Assembly (NCBI RefSeq): GCF_014678725.1
Contig: NZ_CP061497.1
Span: forward strand, 1,132,001 to 1,196,000
DNA: 64,000 nucleotides
Direction of reading: 5' to 3'
Source: Thermomonas sp. XSG
GTDB lineage: Bacteria > Pseudomonadota > Gammaproteobacteria > Xanthomonadales > Xanthomonadaceae
Shown here: positions 1 to 8,726 of the stretch, piece by piece
How the letters are laid out: every line of letters starts with the position of its first letter
Position numbering within the stretch: position 1 is the stretch's first letter
Program-made: the position numbers and the translations under genes
The notes under the pieces: model-generated
Database searches by the model: none
Told to the model about the DNA's origin: nothing
What the model saw: the letters and a program-made list of their open reading frames with translations, nothing else

Positions 1-303
1 ATTGCGGTGGCTGGCCGGGATCGAGATCCGCGCATTGCCGTCGGGCTCGACGAACTCGGCCGCGCCCACCAGCTTCAGCTGCAGGATGCGGCTGGGCTTC
101 TTGACCCGCGGCAGCGCGTTGACCTGGTCACGCACCTTTTCCCACACTGCGTGCGGATAGATGTACAAACCGGTGGTCTCGAAGGCGTTGTAGGTGATGA
201 CCAGGCGGTTGCCACACGCACGCGCGACGAGATCCCGGTAGGCGGTCGGAATCGCCAGCCGGCCCTTGTCGTCGATGGTGATGGCGGTTTCGCCCTGGAA
301 CAT
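1..303 (-). CDS. mraZ: Transcriptional regulator MraZ (partial, 3' end outside window)
   Basis: Reading from the ATG at 303, the protein begins [19 protein letters not shown], the typical MraZ N-terminus. Two AbrB-like DNA-binding motifs are visible: DDKGR at residues 11-15 and a second copy ([11 protein letters not shown]) near residue 90. About 101 codons are present out of roughly 150, so the 3' end lies beyond base 1. MraZ is known as the first gene of the division and cell-wall (dcw) cluster and as a repressor of that cluster, so mraW/rsmH and ftsL are expected just outside the window. Its promoter and operator are visible upstream, which supports autoregulation. Confidence 0.96.
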   Translation of the reverse strand, partial: MFQGETAITIDDKGRLAIPTAYRDLVARACGNRLVITYNAFETTGLYIYPHAVWEKVRDQVNALPRVKKPSRILQLKLVGAAEFVEPDGNARISIPASHRN

Positions 304-342
304 GCTGCCCTTGTCGCCCCCGTCTGCCGCGGAGTTTCAACC

Positions 343-409
343 AAGAAAACCACGATTTTCCCGGTTTTCCCACGAAGCCCCACATTAGCAGGCAATTGAC
401 CTATGTCAA
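343..409 (-). promoter_or_regulatory. mraZ promoter and MraZ operator
   Basis: On the minus strand, TTGACA (409-404) and TAATGT (387-382) are separated by 16 bases. Directly after the -10 box are G-rich repeats with a strict 10-base period: GTGGG at 383 and 373, CGGG at 363, GTGG at 353, and a weaker TTGG at 343-344. MraZ is known to bind TGGGN repeats with 5-base spacers, so this is a textbook MraZ box placed over the expected transcription start. Confidence 0.9.
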
Positions 410-620
410 CAACCCGACGGCGGAAATTTCCCCCGGCCCGTCAATGACTTGCAGCAAACTTCAACAAGTTGTTCAAGCTTTATCCACAAGCTTATGTTTC
501 GCCTCATTTTTTGAGATTGCGGGACTTCCCGCACACTTTTCGATGAACAGGGGCAACCGCCCCGGATGCATGTTGCAGCGCAAAAACTGAATGGACGTCG
601 CCCGGCGCAGAATGCCGCGC
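404..620. other. Intergenic region between mraZ and NRDE gene, with a DnaA-box match
   Basis: This divergent intergenic stretch is unusually AT-rich for the window and contains no convincing gene. It holds a perfect DnaA-box sequence TTATCCACA at 480-488, flanked by AAGCTT on both sides. It also holds a hairpin (TGCGGG/CCCGCA, 518-533) followed by CACTTTT. No clear promoter for the downstream plus-strand gene could be assigned. Confidence 0.5.
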
Positions 621-1385
621 ATGTGTCTGGTCGCCCTCGCCTGGAACGTGCATCCCCGCTGGCGACTGGTGGTGGCCGGCAATCGCGATGAACTGCACGC
701 CCGCCCCACCGCGGCACTGGCCCGCTGGGCGGACGCGCCGGTACTGGCAGGGCGCGACCTGTGCTCCGGGGGCACCTGGATGGGACTGGGCCCGGATGGT
801 CGGGTGGCGGTGGTCACCAATGTGCGCAACGGGCTGGCGCCGCCCTTCGCCGGCCCGTCGCGTGGCGAGCTGCCGCTGCGCTTCCTCGCCGGCCGCGACC
901 CGGCCCCGGCCTACGCGGCCGCACTCGCTGGCGAGGCCGGGCGGTACGCCCCGTTCAACCTGCTGGTGGCCGATGCCAACGCATGCGCCTATGTCGGCCA
1001 TCACCCGGATGTCGCACGCGAACACCGGCTGGCGCGTGGCACCTACGGCCTGTCCAACGGCGCCTTCGACGCGCCCTGGCCGAAAACCACGCGCCTGCGC
1101 GGGGTGCTGGCGGCATGGGCCGACGCCGGCGAGACCGACCCGGAGCCACTGTGGGCAGCGCTGGCGGACGAGCAAATCGCAGACGACAACCTGTTGCCGG
1201 ATACCGGGGTGGGCCTGGCGCTGGAGCGGCGGCTGTCCGCTGCCTTCATCCGCGAACAGGACTACGGCACCCGCGCCAGCACGCTGGTGCTGGTGGGGCA
1301 CGACGGCAGCACCCGCATCCACGAGCGCCGCTTCGGACCGGGCGGGGTGTTCGAAGGCGAAACCATGCTCGAGTCCGCGCCCTGA
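621..1385 (+). CDS. NRDE (TANGO2) family protein
   Basis: A 254-residue protein starting MCLVALAW, the usual start of this family. An in-frame ATG 30 bases upstream adds a charged peptide unlike the family, so the ATG at 621 is preferred. The family's NRDE signature is at residues 21-24, followed by HARPTAALARW. Cys2 would be exposed after methionine removal, as in N-terminal nucleophile hydrolases. The eukaryotic relative TANGO2 is linked to heme and lipid handling, but the bacterial role is not established and I infer none. It stands alone just upstream of the RNase P RNA gene. Confidence 0.85.
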   Translation: MCLVALAWNVHPRWRLVVAGNRDELHARPTAALARWADAPVLAGRDLCSGGTWMGLGPDGRVAVVTNVRNGLAPPFAGPSRGELPLRFLAGRDPAPAYAAALAGEAGRYAPFNLLVADANACAYVGHHPDVAREHRLARGTYGLSNGAFDAPWPKTTRLRGVLAAWADAGETDPEPLWAALADEQIADDNLLPDTGVGLALERRLSAAFIREQDYGTRASTLVLVGHDGSTRIHERRFGPGGVFEGETMLESAP

Positions 1386-1408
1386 ACGACATCACGGCGC
1401 CGCCACCG

Positions 1409-1414
1409 TACAAT
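1409..1414 (+). promoter_or_regulatory. Probable -10 box of rnpB
   Basis: TACAAT ends 7 bases before the first base of the P1 stem of RNase P RNA, the right distance for initiation at 1421-1422. No convincing -35 hexamer is visible, and the region overlaps the 3' flank of the NRDE gene. Confidence 0.5.
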
Positions 1415-1421
1415 GGCCGCT

Positions 1422-1790
1422 GGCGGAGTCGGCCAGGCAGTCGCGTCACCGGAAACGGTGCCGAGGAAAGTCCGGGCTCCACAGGGCACGGTGCCAGGTA
1501 ACGCCTGGGCGGCGAGAGCCGACGGAAAGTGCAACAGAAAGATACCGCCCAAGACTGCTTCGGCAGGACGGCAAGGGTGAAATGGTGCGGTAAGAGCGCA
1601 CCGCGAGTCTGGCAACAGACCGGCACGGCAAACCCCACCGGGAGCAAGACCAAATAGGGAGACGATGAGGCGGCCCGCCGAGTCTCCGGGTAGGTTGCTT
1701 GAGCGTAGCGGTGACGCTGCGCCTAGAGGAATGACTGCCGCGGCGCGCAAGCGTCGAACAGGACCCGGCTTATCGGCCGGCTCCGCCGCC
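1422..1790 (+). ncRNA. rnpB: RNase P RNA (class A)
   Basis: The region contains the universally conserved RNase P RNA blocks in order: GAGGAAAGTCCGGGCTCC near 1464, GGTGCCAGGTAACGCCTGG near 1490, AAGGGTGAAA and GGTGCGGTAAGAGCGCACC near 1573-1605, and GACCAAATAGGGA near 1648. The closing GGACCCGGCTTATCGG is near 1761. The P1 stem is formed by GGCGGAG (1422-1428) with CTCCGCC (1781-1787). It is the ribozyme that cuts 5' leaders from tRNA precursors. A TACAAT -10 box lies at 1409-1414, just before the 5' end. Confidence 0.97.
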
Positions 1791-1823
1791 TTCCATTGCG
1801 CTGATCGCAATTGAAGGCCCCAA

Positions 1824-1840
1824 GGTTTGCTGCGCAAACC
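1824..1840. other. Hairpin between rnpB and rsmI
   Basis: GGTTTG and CAAACC pair around a 5-base loop, and the stem may extend with flanking GGCCCC/GGCCCC-type bases. It lies between the convergent 3' ends of rnpB and rsmI, so it could help end either transcript, but no T-run follows on either strand. Confidence 0.35.
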
Positions 1841-1866
1841 CTGGCCCCGGGCCTCCACGGACCTGC

Positions 1867-2691
1867 TCAATCCGATCCGTACAGTTCCTTGCGCGGCGCG
1901 CCGGACAGCTCCGCCGCCAGCTTCGCGGCAGTCGAGGGCGGCAGGTGGTCCTTGAGCCTGGCGTACAGGCGACGGCCTTCATGCACCTTGGCGTCCGCAT
2001 CTTCACCCGCACCCTGCACCAGCACCACGAATTCGCCCTTGCGCTGGTCGCCATCGGCTTCGACCCGCGCCTGCAGCTGCGCGAGGTTGCCGTCCAACAC
2101 GGTCTCGAACAGCTTGGTCAGCTCGCGCGCCAGCACCGCGGGACGCTCATCGCCGAACGCCTGCACCATGTCGGCCAGGGCTTCCGCGATGCGGTGCGAG
2201 GATTCGTAGAAGATCAGCGTGCGCGGCTCCGCGGCCAGCGCCTGCAGGCGTTCGCGCCGGGCCGAGGCCTTCGCGGGCAGGAAGCCTTCGAAGGCGAAGC
2301 GGTCGCTGGGCAGGCCGGCCACGCTCAGCGCCGCGACCAGCGCCGACGGGCCCGGCACCGGGCTGACCTTCACCCCGGCCGCACGCGCGGCGCGCACCAG
2401 CCGGAAGCCGGGATCGGAGACCAGCGGGGTACCGGCATCGCTGACCAGCGCCAGCGACTCGCCTGCCTGCAGGCGCGCGACGATCCTCTGCGCGATCGCC
2501 TCCTCGTTATGTTCGTGCAGTGCCACCAGCGGCGTGGCGATGCCGAAATGCGCCAGCAGCTGGCCGCTGCGGCGGGTGTCCTCGGCGCAGATCGCCGCGA
2601 CATCGCGCAGGGTCTGCTGCGCCCGCGGCGACAGGTCGCCGAGGTTGCCGATGGGCGTGGCGACGACAAAAAGCGTTCCGGAGTCCTGCAT
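1867..2691 (-). CDS. rsmI: 16S rRNA (cytidine-1402-2'-O)-methyltransferase RsmI
   Basis: A 274-residue protein, close to the usual RsmI length. It carries the N-terminal ATPIGNLGD motif (residues 11-19), then EDTRRS, HEHNE and LVSDAGTPLVSDPG, then VPGPSA, all diagnostic of the YraL/RsmI branch of tetrapyrrole-type methyltransferases. RsmI 2'-O-methylates C1402 in the ribosomal P site using SAM. The ATG at 2691 places the family motif correctly; the open frame runs further upstream but through repetitive Arg/Pro-rich sequence. It is divergent from lpoA-yraN, the same arrangement as in E. coli. Confidence 0.95.
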   Translation of the reverse strand: MQDSGTLFVVATPIGNLGDLSPRAQQTLRDVAAICAEDTRRSGQLLAHFGIATPLVALHEHNEEAIAQRIVARLQAGESLALVSDAGTPLVSDPGFRLVRAARAAGVKVSPVPGPSALVAALSVAGLPSDRFAFEGFLPAKASARRERLQALAAEPRTLIFYESSHRIAEALADMVQAFGDERPAVLARELTKLFETVLDGNLAQLQARVEADGDQRKGEFVVLVQGAGEDADAKVHEGRRLYARLKDHLPPSTAAKLAAELSGAPRKELYGSD

Positions 2692-2715
2692 GCCTGTCTT
2701 CAACGTGTGCGCGGG

Positions 2716-2721
2716 TAGAAT
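2716..2721 (+). promoter_or_regulatory. Possible -10 box for lpoA
   Basis: TAGAAT lies 42 bases upstream of the lpoA ATG in the 71-base divergent rsmI/lpoA gap. No good -35 hexamer stands at 16-18 bases, so this is only a weak assignment. Confidence 0.35.
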
Positions 2722-2762
2722 CCTAGCCGGTTCCCGAACGAGCGCCCACGCCCGTGGCCCAG

Positions 2763-4103
2763 ATGCGACTTTTCCTCCTCGTCCTGCTGCTGGCACTGGC
2801 CGGCTGCGCGAATGTGGCGCCCAAGGCGCCGCCCCCGCCGCCGTATGCCGCCGCCACGCTCGAGGCGCAGGCGCTGGCGGCCGGGCACGCCGCGCTGGAC
2901 GGCCAGGCGCGCCGCGCCAACGCCGAGGCCATCGAACGGCTGCTGGCCAGCCTCGACGACGCCACCCTGGCGCGCGACGCCGCCCGCCTGCCCGCCGGCG
3001 ACCCGCTCTACAACTTCGCCGGCCGCTCCCTGTTGCGGCGCGGCCTGCCGCCGCCGCGCGGCTTCGACCGCGACGAGGCCAGCTTCGGCGCCGCCACCCG
3101 CCCGCCCGCGGCCGCCGACGGCTATCGTCCGCCGCTGCAGGTCGGCGTGCTGCTGCCGCTGTCCGGCAACCAGGCCGCGGCCGCCGCCGCGGTGCGCGAC
3201 GGCTATCTGGCCGGCTACTACGGCGAGTCCCGTCGCCGCCCCCTGCTGCGCTTCTACGACACCGCTGGCGGCGCGAAGGCGGCGCTGGCCCGTGCTGCGG
3301 CCGAGGGCAATGATTTCGTGGTCGGCCCGCTGGGCCGCGACGAGGTCGACGCGGTGTTCGCCGGCGAGCCGGCACTGCCGCTGCTGGCGCTCAACCGCGG
3401 CGACCGCGCACCGGCACCTGGCAGCGCAGCGTTCTCGCTGTCGCCGGAAGACGAAGGCATCAGCCTTGCGCAGTACCTGATCGAGGAACGCGGCAGCAAG
3501 CGCGTGCTGCTGGTCGCCGGCAGCGACGACACCCAGCGACGCACCGCCGATGCCGCGCGCAAGCAGCTGGAAAGCCGCGGCGTGCGCGTCGTCGCCCGCC
3601 TCGGCGTCAGCGAACAGATGGACGGCGCGCTGCGCCAGCTCGCCCAAGCCGAGGCGCCCGACGCGGTGCTGCTGGTGCTGAAGGGGCCGCAGGCGCGCAT
3701 CGTGGCGCCGCAGCTGGCGCTGGCCGGCATGGCCGGGCTGCCGCGGGTGGCTGCCTCGCAGATCATCTCCGGCACCGGCAAGGCGGCCGAGGACGCGGCG
3801 CTGGACGGCATCGTCTTCCCCACCGAGCCGTGGCTGGTGCAGCGCGTGGACGGCCTGCCCTCGCAGGCCAGTGCCGCCGCGCGGGTGGATACCGCCAAGG
3901 GCCCGGCGGCGCGGCTGTTCGCATTCGGCCTGGATACGTGGCGGCTGACCGGTTACCTGGAGCACCTGGCGCTGACCAACAGCGGCATCGTCGGCGCCAC
4001 CGGGCGCCTGCGCCTGGACGGTTTCGGCAACGTGCTGCGCCGCCCCGGCTGGACCCGCTTCGTCGGCGGCGAGCCGGTGCCGCTGGCCGATGGCGCGCGC
4101 TGA
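2763..4103 (+). CDS. lpoA: Penicillin-binding protein activator LpoA-like lipoprotein
   Basis: The protein starts with a lipoprotein signal ([15 protein letters not shown], lipobox LAGC, Cys15). After a short Ala-rich helical stretch it enters a periplasmic-binding-protein fold with [15 protein letters not shown] near residue 128. LpoA is an outer-membrane lipoprotein that stimulates the peptidoglycan synthase PBP1A. At 446 residues it is well short of the E. coli protein (about 680), because the N-terminal TPR domain is almost absent. The ATG at 2763 is preferred to a GTG at 2754 since it starts the signal peptide directly. Its last 14 bases overlap yraN. Confidence 0.85.
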   Translation: MRLFLLVLLLALAGCANVAPKAPPPPPYAAATLEAQALAAGHAALDGQARRANAEAIERLLASLDDATLARDAARLPAGDPLYNFAGRSLLRRGLPPPRGFDRDEASFGAATRPPAAADGYRPPLQVGVLLPLSGNQAAAAAAVRDGYLAGYYGESRRRPLLRFYDTAGGAKAALARAAAEGNDFVVGPLGRDEVDAVFAGEPALPLLALNRGDRAPAPGSAAFSLSPEDEGISLAQYLIEERGSKRVLLVAGSDDTQRRTADAARKQLESRGVRVVARLGVSEQMDGALRQLAQAEAPDAVLLVLKGPQARIVAPQLALAGMAGLPRVAASQIISGTGKAAEDAALDGIVFPTEPWLVQRVDGLPSQASAAARVDTAKGPAARLFAFGLDTWRLTGYLEHLALTNSGIVGATGRLRLDGFGNVLRRPGWTRFVGGEPVPLADGAR

Positions 4104-4473
4104 ACCCGATCGGCGCGCCCGCGGCGACGCGGTGGAAACCGCGGCGCAGGGGTTTCTCGAGGCGAAAGGCCTGCGCCTGCTGGCACGCAACGCCAGTACG
4201 CGTGGTGGCGAGCTCGACCTGGTGATGACTGACGGCGCTGCCGTGGTGTTCGTGGAGGTGCGCTTCCGTGCGGATGCCGCCTTCGGTGGCGGCGCGGCCT
4301 CGGTCGATGCCGGCAAGCGACGCCGGCTGGTGCACGCGGCGCAGATCTGGCTGCAGGAGCACCCCACCCATGCCGAGGCACCCTGCCGCTTCGACGTGGT
4401 CGCCGCCAGCGGCGATCCGGCCTTGCCGGCACTCGACTGGCTGCGCGACGCCTTCCGTGCCGACGACTGCTGA
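4090..4473 (+). CDS. yraN: UPF0102 family protein YraN
   Basis: A 127-residue protein with the UPF0102 core: RGGELDLVM followed by VVFVEVRFR, the E-D-ExK-like pattern of a PD-(D/E)XK nuclease fold (here with Arg in place of the usual Lys). The biochemical role of YraN is not settled. It overlaps lpoA by 14 bases, so the two are probably co-translated, and the lpoA-yraN pair opposite rsmI is conserved in gammaproteobacteria. Confidence 0.9.
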   Translation: MARAEPDRRARGDAVETAAQGFLEAKGLRLLARNASTRGGELDLVMTDGAAVVFVEVRFRADAAFGGGAASVDAGKRRRLVHAAQIWLQEHPTHAEAPCRFDVVAASGDPALPALDWLRDAFRADDC

Positions 4474-4478
4474 AACAC

Positions 4479-5849
4479 ATGACCCTTCCCGCCGCCCTCG
4501 TTGCCGAACTGTCCGCACTGCTGGGCGAGGGCTGGCGCACGGACGAAACCACGCGCGCGGCCAACGGCGGAGACGACTCCCGCCGTCACGCCCTGCCCGA
4601 TGCGGTGGCGCTGCCGCGCGCGCGCGAGGAAGTGCTGGCGCTGGTACGCGCCTGCCGCGCCCATCGCGTCCCCATCGTCGCCCGCGGCGGCGGCACCGCC
4701 ACCACCGGCGCGGCGGTGGTCACGCAGGGCGGCATCGCGGTGTCGTTCGCGCGCATGGACCGCATCCTCGAGGTCCGCGCCGCCGACCGCTGCGCGGTGG
4801 TCGAACCCGGCCTGCGCAATGGCGAGCTGCAGGCTGCCCTGCAGCCGCACGGCCTGTTCTGGCCGCCGGATCCGTCCAGCTTCGAGAGCTGCACCGTCGG
4901 CGGCAATCTCGCCACCAATGCCGGCGGCCCGCGCGCGGTGAAATACGGCGCCACCCGCGACAACGTACTGGGACTGGTGGCCGTCACCGGTGCCGGCGAG
5001 CTGGTCCGCGTCGGCGGCGCCTATACCAAGTGCTCTTCCGGCTTCGACCTCACCCGGCTGCTGGTGGGCAGCGAGGGCACGCTGGCGCTGATCGTGGAGG
5101 CGACCCTGAAGCTCGCACCGCGCCCGCAGGCGCAAGCCGGCCTGCGCGCGTTCTACCGCGACGCCGCCAGCGCGGCAGCCGCGGTATCGCGGCTGATGGC
5201 GCAGCCGGTGGTGCCGGCGATGCTGGAGTTCATGGACCGCCGCAGCTTGGACCTGCTGCGCCGCAACGGCAGCGACGTGCCGGAGGCCGGTGCGATGCTG
5301 CTGGTGGAAGCTGACGGCAGCGTTGATGCCCTGCCCGACCTCCTTGCCGCACTCGGTGCAGCCGCCGAGGGCGCCGGCCTGCTCGACATGGACGTGGCGC
5401 AGGATGGCATCGCCCGCGACAAGCTGTGGGCGGCGCGGCGCGCGCTGTCACCGGCGCTGCGCACGATTGCCCCGGGTAAGATCAACGAAGACGTGGTGGT
5501 GCCGGTCTCGCGCATCCCCGAGCTGGTGGCGGGAGTCGAGGCATTGGCCGACGAATGCACCCTGACCATCGTCTGCTTCGGTCACGCCGGCAACGGCAAC
5601 CTGCACGTCAACATCCTCTACCACTCCGACGATGCAGACGAATCCGCCCGCGCGCAGGCGGCACTGCCGCGCGTGTTCGCGCTGGCGCTGTCGCTGGGCG
5701 GCGCCCTGTCCGGCGAACACGGCATCGGCCTGTCCAAGCGTGCGTTCATGGCCGATGCCTTCGATGCCGCAACCCTGGACACGATGCGCGCGGTCAAGCG
5801 CGCACTCGACCCGGACGGCATCCTCAATCCGGGCAAGCTGCTGCCTTGA
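4479..5849 (+). CDS. FAD-binding oxidoreductase of the GlcD / D-lactate dehydrogenase family
   Basis: A 456-residue enzyme with an N-terminal FAD-binding PCMH domain (ARGGGTATTGAAV near residue 68; PDPSSFESCTVGGNLATNAGGPRAVKYG-type segment near 130-158). The C-terminal FAD-oxidase domain has HAGNGNLHVNI and GALSGEHGIG with a following KR. This layout fits D-lactate or glycolate dehydrogenases that oxidise 2-hydroxy acids and feed electrons to the respiratory chain. The exact substrate cannot be read from sequence. It starts 5 bases after yraN and is likely in the same transcript. Confidence 0.85.
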   Translation: MTLPAALVAELSALLGEGWRTDETTRAANGGDDSRRHALPDAVALPRAREEVLALVRACRAHRVPIVARGGGTATTGAAVVTQGGIAVSFARMDRILEVRAADRCAVVEPGLRNGELQAALQPHGLFWPPDPSSFESCTVGGNLATNAGGPRAVKYGATRDNVLGLVAVTGAGELVRVGGAYTKCSSGFDLTRLLVGSEGTLALIVEATLKLAPRPQAQAGLRAFYRDAASAAAAVSRLMAQPVVPAMLEFMDRRSLDLLRRNGSDVPEAGAMLLVEADGSVDALPDLLAALGAAAEGAGLLDMDVAQDGIARDKLWAARRALSPALRTIAPGKINEDVVVPVSRIPELVAGVEALADECTLTIVCFGHAGNGNLHVNILYHSDDADESARAQAALPRVFALALSLGGALSGEHGIGLSKRAFMADAFDAATLDTMRAVKRALDPDGILNPGKLLP

Positions 5850-5959
5850 CAGCAGCGGCCCGTGCGCTCGCCCACCGGCTGCCCCCCAACCTCAGGCACA
5901 GGTGATGCGACAGGCCGGCCGGATAGCCTGTGCTCCCGAACCCGTCTGGATCTGCCCGC

Positions 5960-6805
5960 ATGCGCGCGCTGCTGCTCCCGCTAGCCCTGCTCTTCTCCGC
6001 AACCGCCGCACACGCAGCGCCGAAGCCGCCGGAAAATCCGGACGGGTATCGGGTCATGCTGGTCGGCAACAGCCTGACCTACGCGAACAACCTGCCCGCG
6101 CTGCTGCGCGCCGTCGGCGCCGCCGAAGGCAAGGCGATCAGCACCGAAACCTTCGCGGCCCCGGGCGGGACCCTCAGCGAGCGCGTGGCCGATGGCGCAG
6201 TGACGCAGGCGCTGCAGGAGCGCAGCTTCGACGCGGTGGTGCTGCAGGAACAGGGCGGCCACCTCGCCGCCTGCATGTCCAGCCCGTCGGCGCAACACAA
6301 GGCGCCCTGCGCCGCCAGCCGCAAGGCCTACGCAGCGCTTGCGGAGCAGGCGAAGGCGCGCGGCGCGCGGGTGCTGTTGATGGCGACATGGGGGCCTGAC
6401 GAACGCTGGGACGCGCGGGTGGCGCGCAGCGTCGCCATGCATGCGAAAGCGACTGGCAGCGAAACCTTCCATGCCGCGCGTGCACTGCATGCGCTGCGGA
6501 CGGCGATGCCGGGCGTGCAGCTGATCCCGGACGGGATCCACCCCAGCACCCATGGGGCTTTGATCCTGGCACTGGCGCTGTACCGTGAACTCACCGGCCA
6601 GGCGGCAACCGCCCACGAACTGCGGATCAATGCCCCGCTGCTGCCGGTGAACGCGGCGGTTTCGCCATCGACCCCACTGGAATCGCAACCGGCGCTGGCG
6701 GGCGACGGCAGGACCACGGTGGTGCCGGTGGAACTGATGGCGCCGCTGGTCGAGGCGCTGGCGAAACCGTCAGGCGAAGTGCTGCCACCCCGTCGCGGGC
6801 GCTGA
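5960..6805 (+). CDS. Secreted SGNH/GDSL-like hydrolase
   Basis: A 281-residue protein with a signal peptide (MRALLLPLALLFSATAAHAA, cleavage near residue 20). SGNH features follow: VGNSLTYANNLP (block I with GNS in place of GDS, Ser near 38) and PDGIHPS (catalytic Asp and His near 194-197). It is therefore a likely exported esterase or carbohydrate-esterase-type hydrolase of unknown substrate. The start was set at the ATG opening the signal peptide; an upstream in-frame ATG adds ten unrelated residues. Its last 36 bases overlap the 3' end of thiL tail to tail. Confidence 0.75.
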   Translation: MRALLLPLALLFSATAAHAAPKPPENPDGYRVMLVGNSLTYANNLPALLRAVGAAEGKAISTETFAAPGGTLSERVADGAVTQALQERSFDAVVLQEQGGHLAACMSSPSAQHKAPCAASRKAYAALAEQAKARGARVLLMATWGPDERWDARVARSVAMHAKATGSETFHAARALHALRTAMPGVQLIPDGIHPSTHGALILALALYRELTGQAATAHELRINAPLLPVNAAVSPSTPLESQPALAGDGRTTVVPVELMAPLVEALAKPSGEVLPPRRGR

Positions 6806-7723
6806 CCAGGCAGCGCCCGCGAGGATCGGGCGCACGCCGGTGGCGGCGGTGACGGTGCCGATCCGGGTGGCACCTGTGCCGGCTTCCGCCAGCGCCTCGC
6901 CTAGCGCGGCGGCGGCGGTCACAGGCACGGTGAAGCACAGTTCGTAATCGTCGCCACCCGCGGCCTGCAGCACGCGCCGGGTGTCCGGGTCGAACGCCGC
7001 GCGCAGCGCGTCGCTGGCCGGCAGCGCATCGACATCGACCTCCGCGCCGACCCCGCTGGCGCGGCAGATGTGGGCGAGGTCGGCCAGCAGGCCGTCGCTG
7101 ACGTCGATGCAGCTGCTGGCGATCCCGCGCAGCGCAAGGCCCAGCGCCACCCGCGGGGTGGGCCGGTCCAGCCGCGCCTGCAGGACCGGCGATATCGCCG
7201 CGCCGGCCTGCCACTGCCGCAGCGCGCCGGCGGCATCGCCCAGCGTGCCGCTGACCCAGATGTCATCGCCCTCCCGGGCGCCGTCCCGGCGCAGCGCCCG
7301 GCCGGGCTCGACCAGGCCGTGCGCGGTGATCGCGATCGACAGCGGGCCGCGGGTGGTGTCGCCGCCGACCAGGGCGAAGCCGTGCTGCGCGGCCAGCGCG
7401 AAGAAGCCATCGAAGAAGGCGTCCACGAAGCCGGGGTCGCCCTGTGGCAGCGACAGCGACAGCGTGCCCCAGGCCGGCTGCGCGCCCATCGCGGCCAGGT
7501 CAGACAGGTTCACCGCCAGCGCCTTCCAGCCGATGTCGGCGGGCGCGGTGTCAGGCGGGAAATGCACGCCCACGTTGAGCGCGTCCATGGTCACCGCCAG
7601 CTGCATGCCGGGCGGCGGCAGCAGCAGCGCGCAGTCGTCGCCGATGCCCAGCACCACGTCGCCGCGCGCGGCGGCGCGCTGGCGGATGCGGGCGATCAGG
7701 TCGAATTCGTGGACCGGTGGCAT
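6770..7723 (-). CDS. thiL: Thiamine-monophosphate kinase ThiL
   Basis: A 317-residue kinase with the ThiL/PurM-type motifs GIGDDCALL near residue 26, TMDALNVGVHF near 45, VNLSDLAAMGA near 72, GGDTTRG near 122 and IDVSDGLLADL near 214. ThiL phosphorylates thiamine monophosphate to the active cofactor thiamine diphosphate. It is the last gene of the glyA-nrdR-rib-nusB operon, 44 bases after nusB; the nusB-thiL pairing is common in gammaproteobacteria. Confidence 0.95.
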   Translation of the reverse strand: MPPVHEFDLIARIRQRAAARGDVVLGIGDDCALLLPPPGMQLAVTMDALNVGVHFPPDTAPADIGWKALAVNLSDLAAMGAQPAWGTLSLSLPQGDPGFVDAFFDGFFALAAQHGFALVGGDTTRGPLSIAITAHGLVEPGRALRRDGAREGDDIWVSGTLGDAAGALRQWQAGAAISPVLQARLDRPTPRVALGLALRGIASSCIDVSDGLLADLAHICRASGVGAEVDVDALPASDALRAAFDPDTRRVLQAAGGDDYELCFTVPVTAAAALGEALAEAGTGATRIGTVTAATGVRPILAGAAWSAPATGWQHFA

Positions 7724-7767
7724 CGGTACGGCGTTGTCAGCCCCGCGGGCGCAGGACGACAGGACGA

Positions 7768-8223
7768 TTACCTCTTCGCTTCCACGCCGCGCAGCACCGC
7801 CGCGGCCTTGTCCAGCACGCCGTTGACGTAGGTGTGGCCGTGCTCCGAGCCGAAGCGCTTGGTGGAGTCGATGGCTTCGTTGATGACCACGCGGTACGGC
7901 ACGTCCGGGCGGTGGGTCAGCTCGTAGGCGGCGATCCGCAGCGCGGCCCGCTCGATCTGGTCCACTTCCTCGATCCCGCGGTCCAGATGGCCGGCCAGCG
8001 CCGCGTCCAGCTCGGCGGTGTGGCGGAGCACGCCGCGCACCAGGTCCTCGAAGTACTCGAGGTCGGCGATCTCGTGGGCCTGTTCGTGGGCGAACTGTGC
8101 GATCAGCGCGCGCTCGTCGGCATGGTTGATCTGCCAGGCATAGATCGCCTGCAGCGCGCGTCGGCGCGAGCGCGAACGGGCCACGGGATCGATGCCGTCG
8201 GGACGACGATGATGCTTGTTCAT
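7768..8223 (-). CDS. nusB: Transcription antitermination factor NusB
   Basis: A 151-residue protein starting [13 protein letters not shown], with the NusB motif [17 protein letters not shown] near residues 15-31. It also has [16 protein letters not shown] and [14 protein letters not shown], then a C-terminal [12 protein letters not shown]. NusB forms part of the antitermination complex on rRNA leaders with NusE. Its ATG overlaps the ribH stop codon (ATGA), giving translational coupling to lumazine synthase as in many proteobacteria. Confidence 0.97.
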   Translation of the reverse strand: MNKHHRRPDGIDPVARSRSRRRALQAIYAWQINHADERALIAQFAHEQAHEIADLEYFEDLVRGVLRHTAELDAALAGHLDRGIEEVDQIERAALRIAAYELTHRPDVPYRVVINEAIDSTKRFGSEHGHTYVNGVLDKAAAVLRGVEAKR

Positions 8224-8696
8224 GCTTGCTCCTGCAGCTTGCGGCGCAGGTCGGCCATCTCGATCGCCACCAGCGCCGCCTCTTCGCCCTTGTTGCCATG
8301 GCTGCCGCCGGCACGCGCCAGCGCATCCTCGAATTTCTCCACCGCCAGCACGCCGTTCATGACCGGCACGCCGGTATCCAGCGCCACCCGCATCAAACCA
8401 TCGGATGTCCCGTCGGCCACCTGTTCGTAGTGGCGGGTGTCGCCGCGCACCACGCAGCCCAGCGCGACGATGGCGGCGTGGCCGCCGGCCTGCGCCAGCT
8501 GGCGCGCAATCACCGGCAGCTCCCACGCGCCGGGCACGCGCACCACGTCGATGGCAGCCTCGGCGACGCCGTTGGCGAGCAAGGTCGCGCGCGCCGATTC
8601 CACCAGCGCATCGACGATGCGCGGGTTCCAACGGCTGGCAAGGATCGCGAAACGCGCGTCGGGATGGACGCGCAGGTCGCCTTCGTGATGCGGCAT
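8220..8696 (-). CDS. ribH: 6,7-dimethyl-8-ribityllumazine synthase
   Basis: A 158-residue protein with lumazine synthase signatures [44 protein letters not shown] and a C-terminal [13 protein letters not shown]. The conserved catalytic His is in the RGDTRHYE segment. It condenses the DHBP and ribitylamino-uracil intermediates in the penultimate step of riboflavin synthesis. It sits between ribB and nusB, 30 bases after the ribB stop, and its stop overlaps the nusB start. Confidence 0.97.
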   Translation of the reverse strand: MPHHEGDLRVHPDARFAILASRWNPRIVDALVESARATLLANGVAEAAIDVVRVPGAWELPVIARQLAQAGGHAAIVALGCVVRGDTRHYEQVADGTSDGLMRVALDTGVPVMNGVLAVEKFEDALARAGGSHGNKGEEAALVAIEMADLRRKLQEQA

Positions 8697-8726
8697 GGGC
8701 TTGGGCGGGTGCGTGGGCTGGGCAGT

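Noticed and set aside
396-590. A 64-codon plus-strand frame upstream of the NRDE gene
   Set aside because: It overlaps the mraZ promoter and DnaA-box region, has no ribosome site and no family resemblance.
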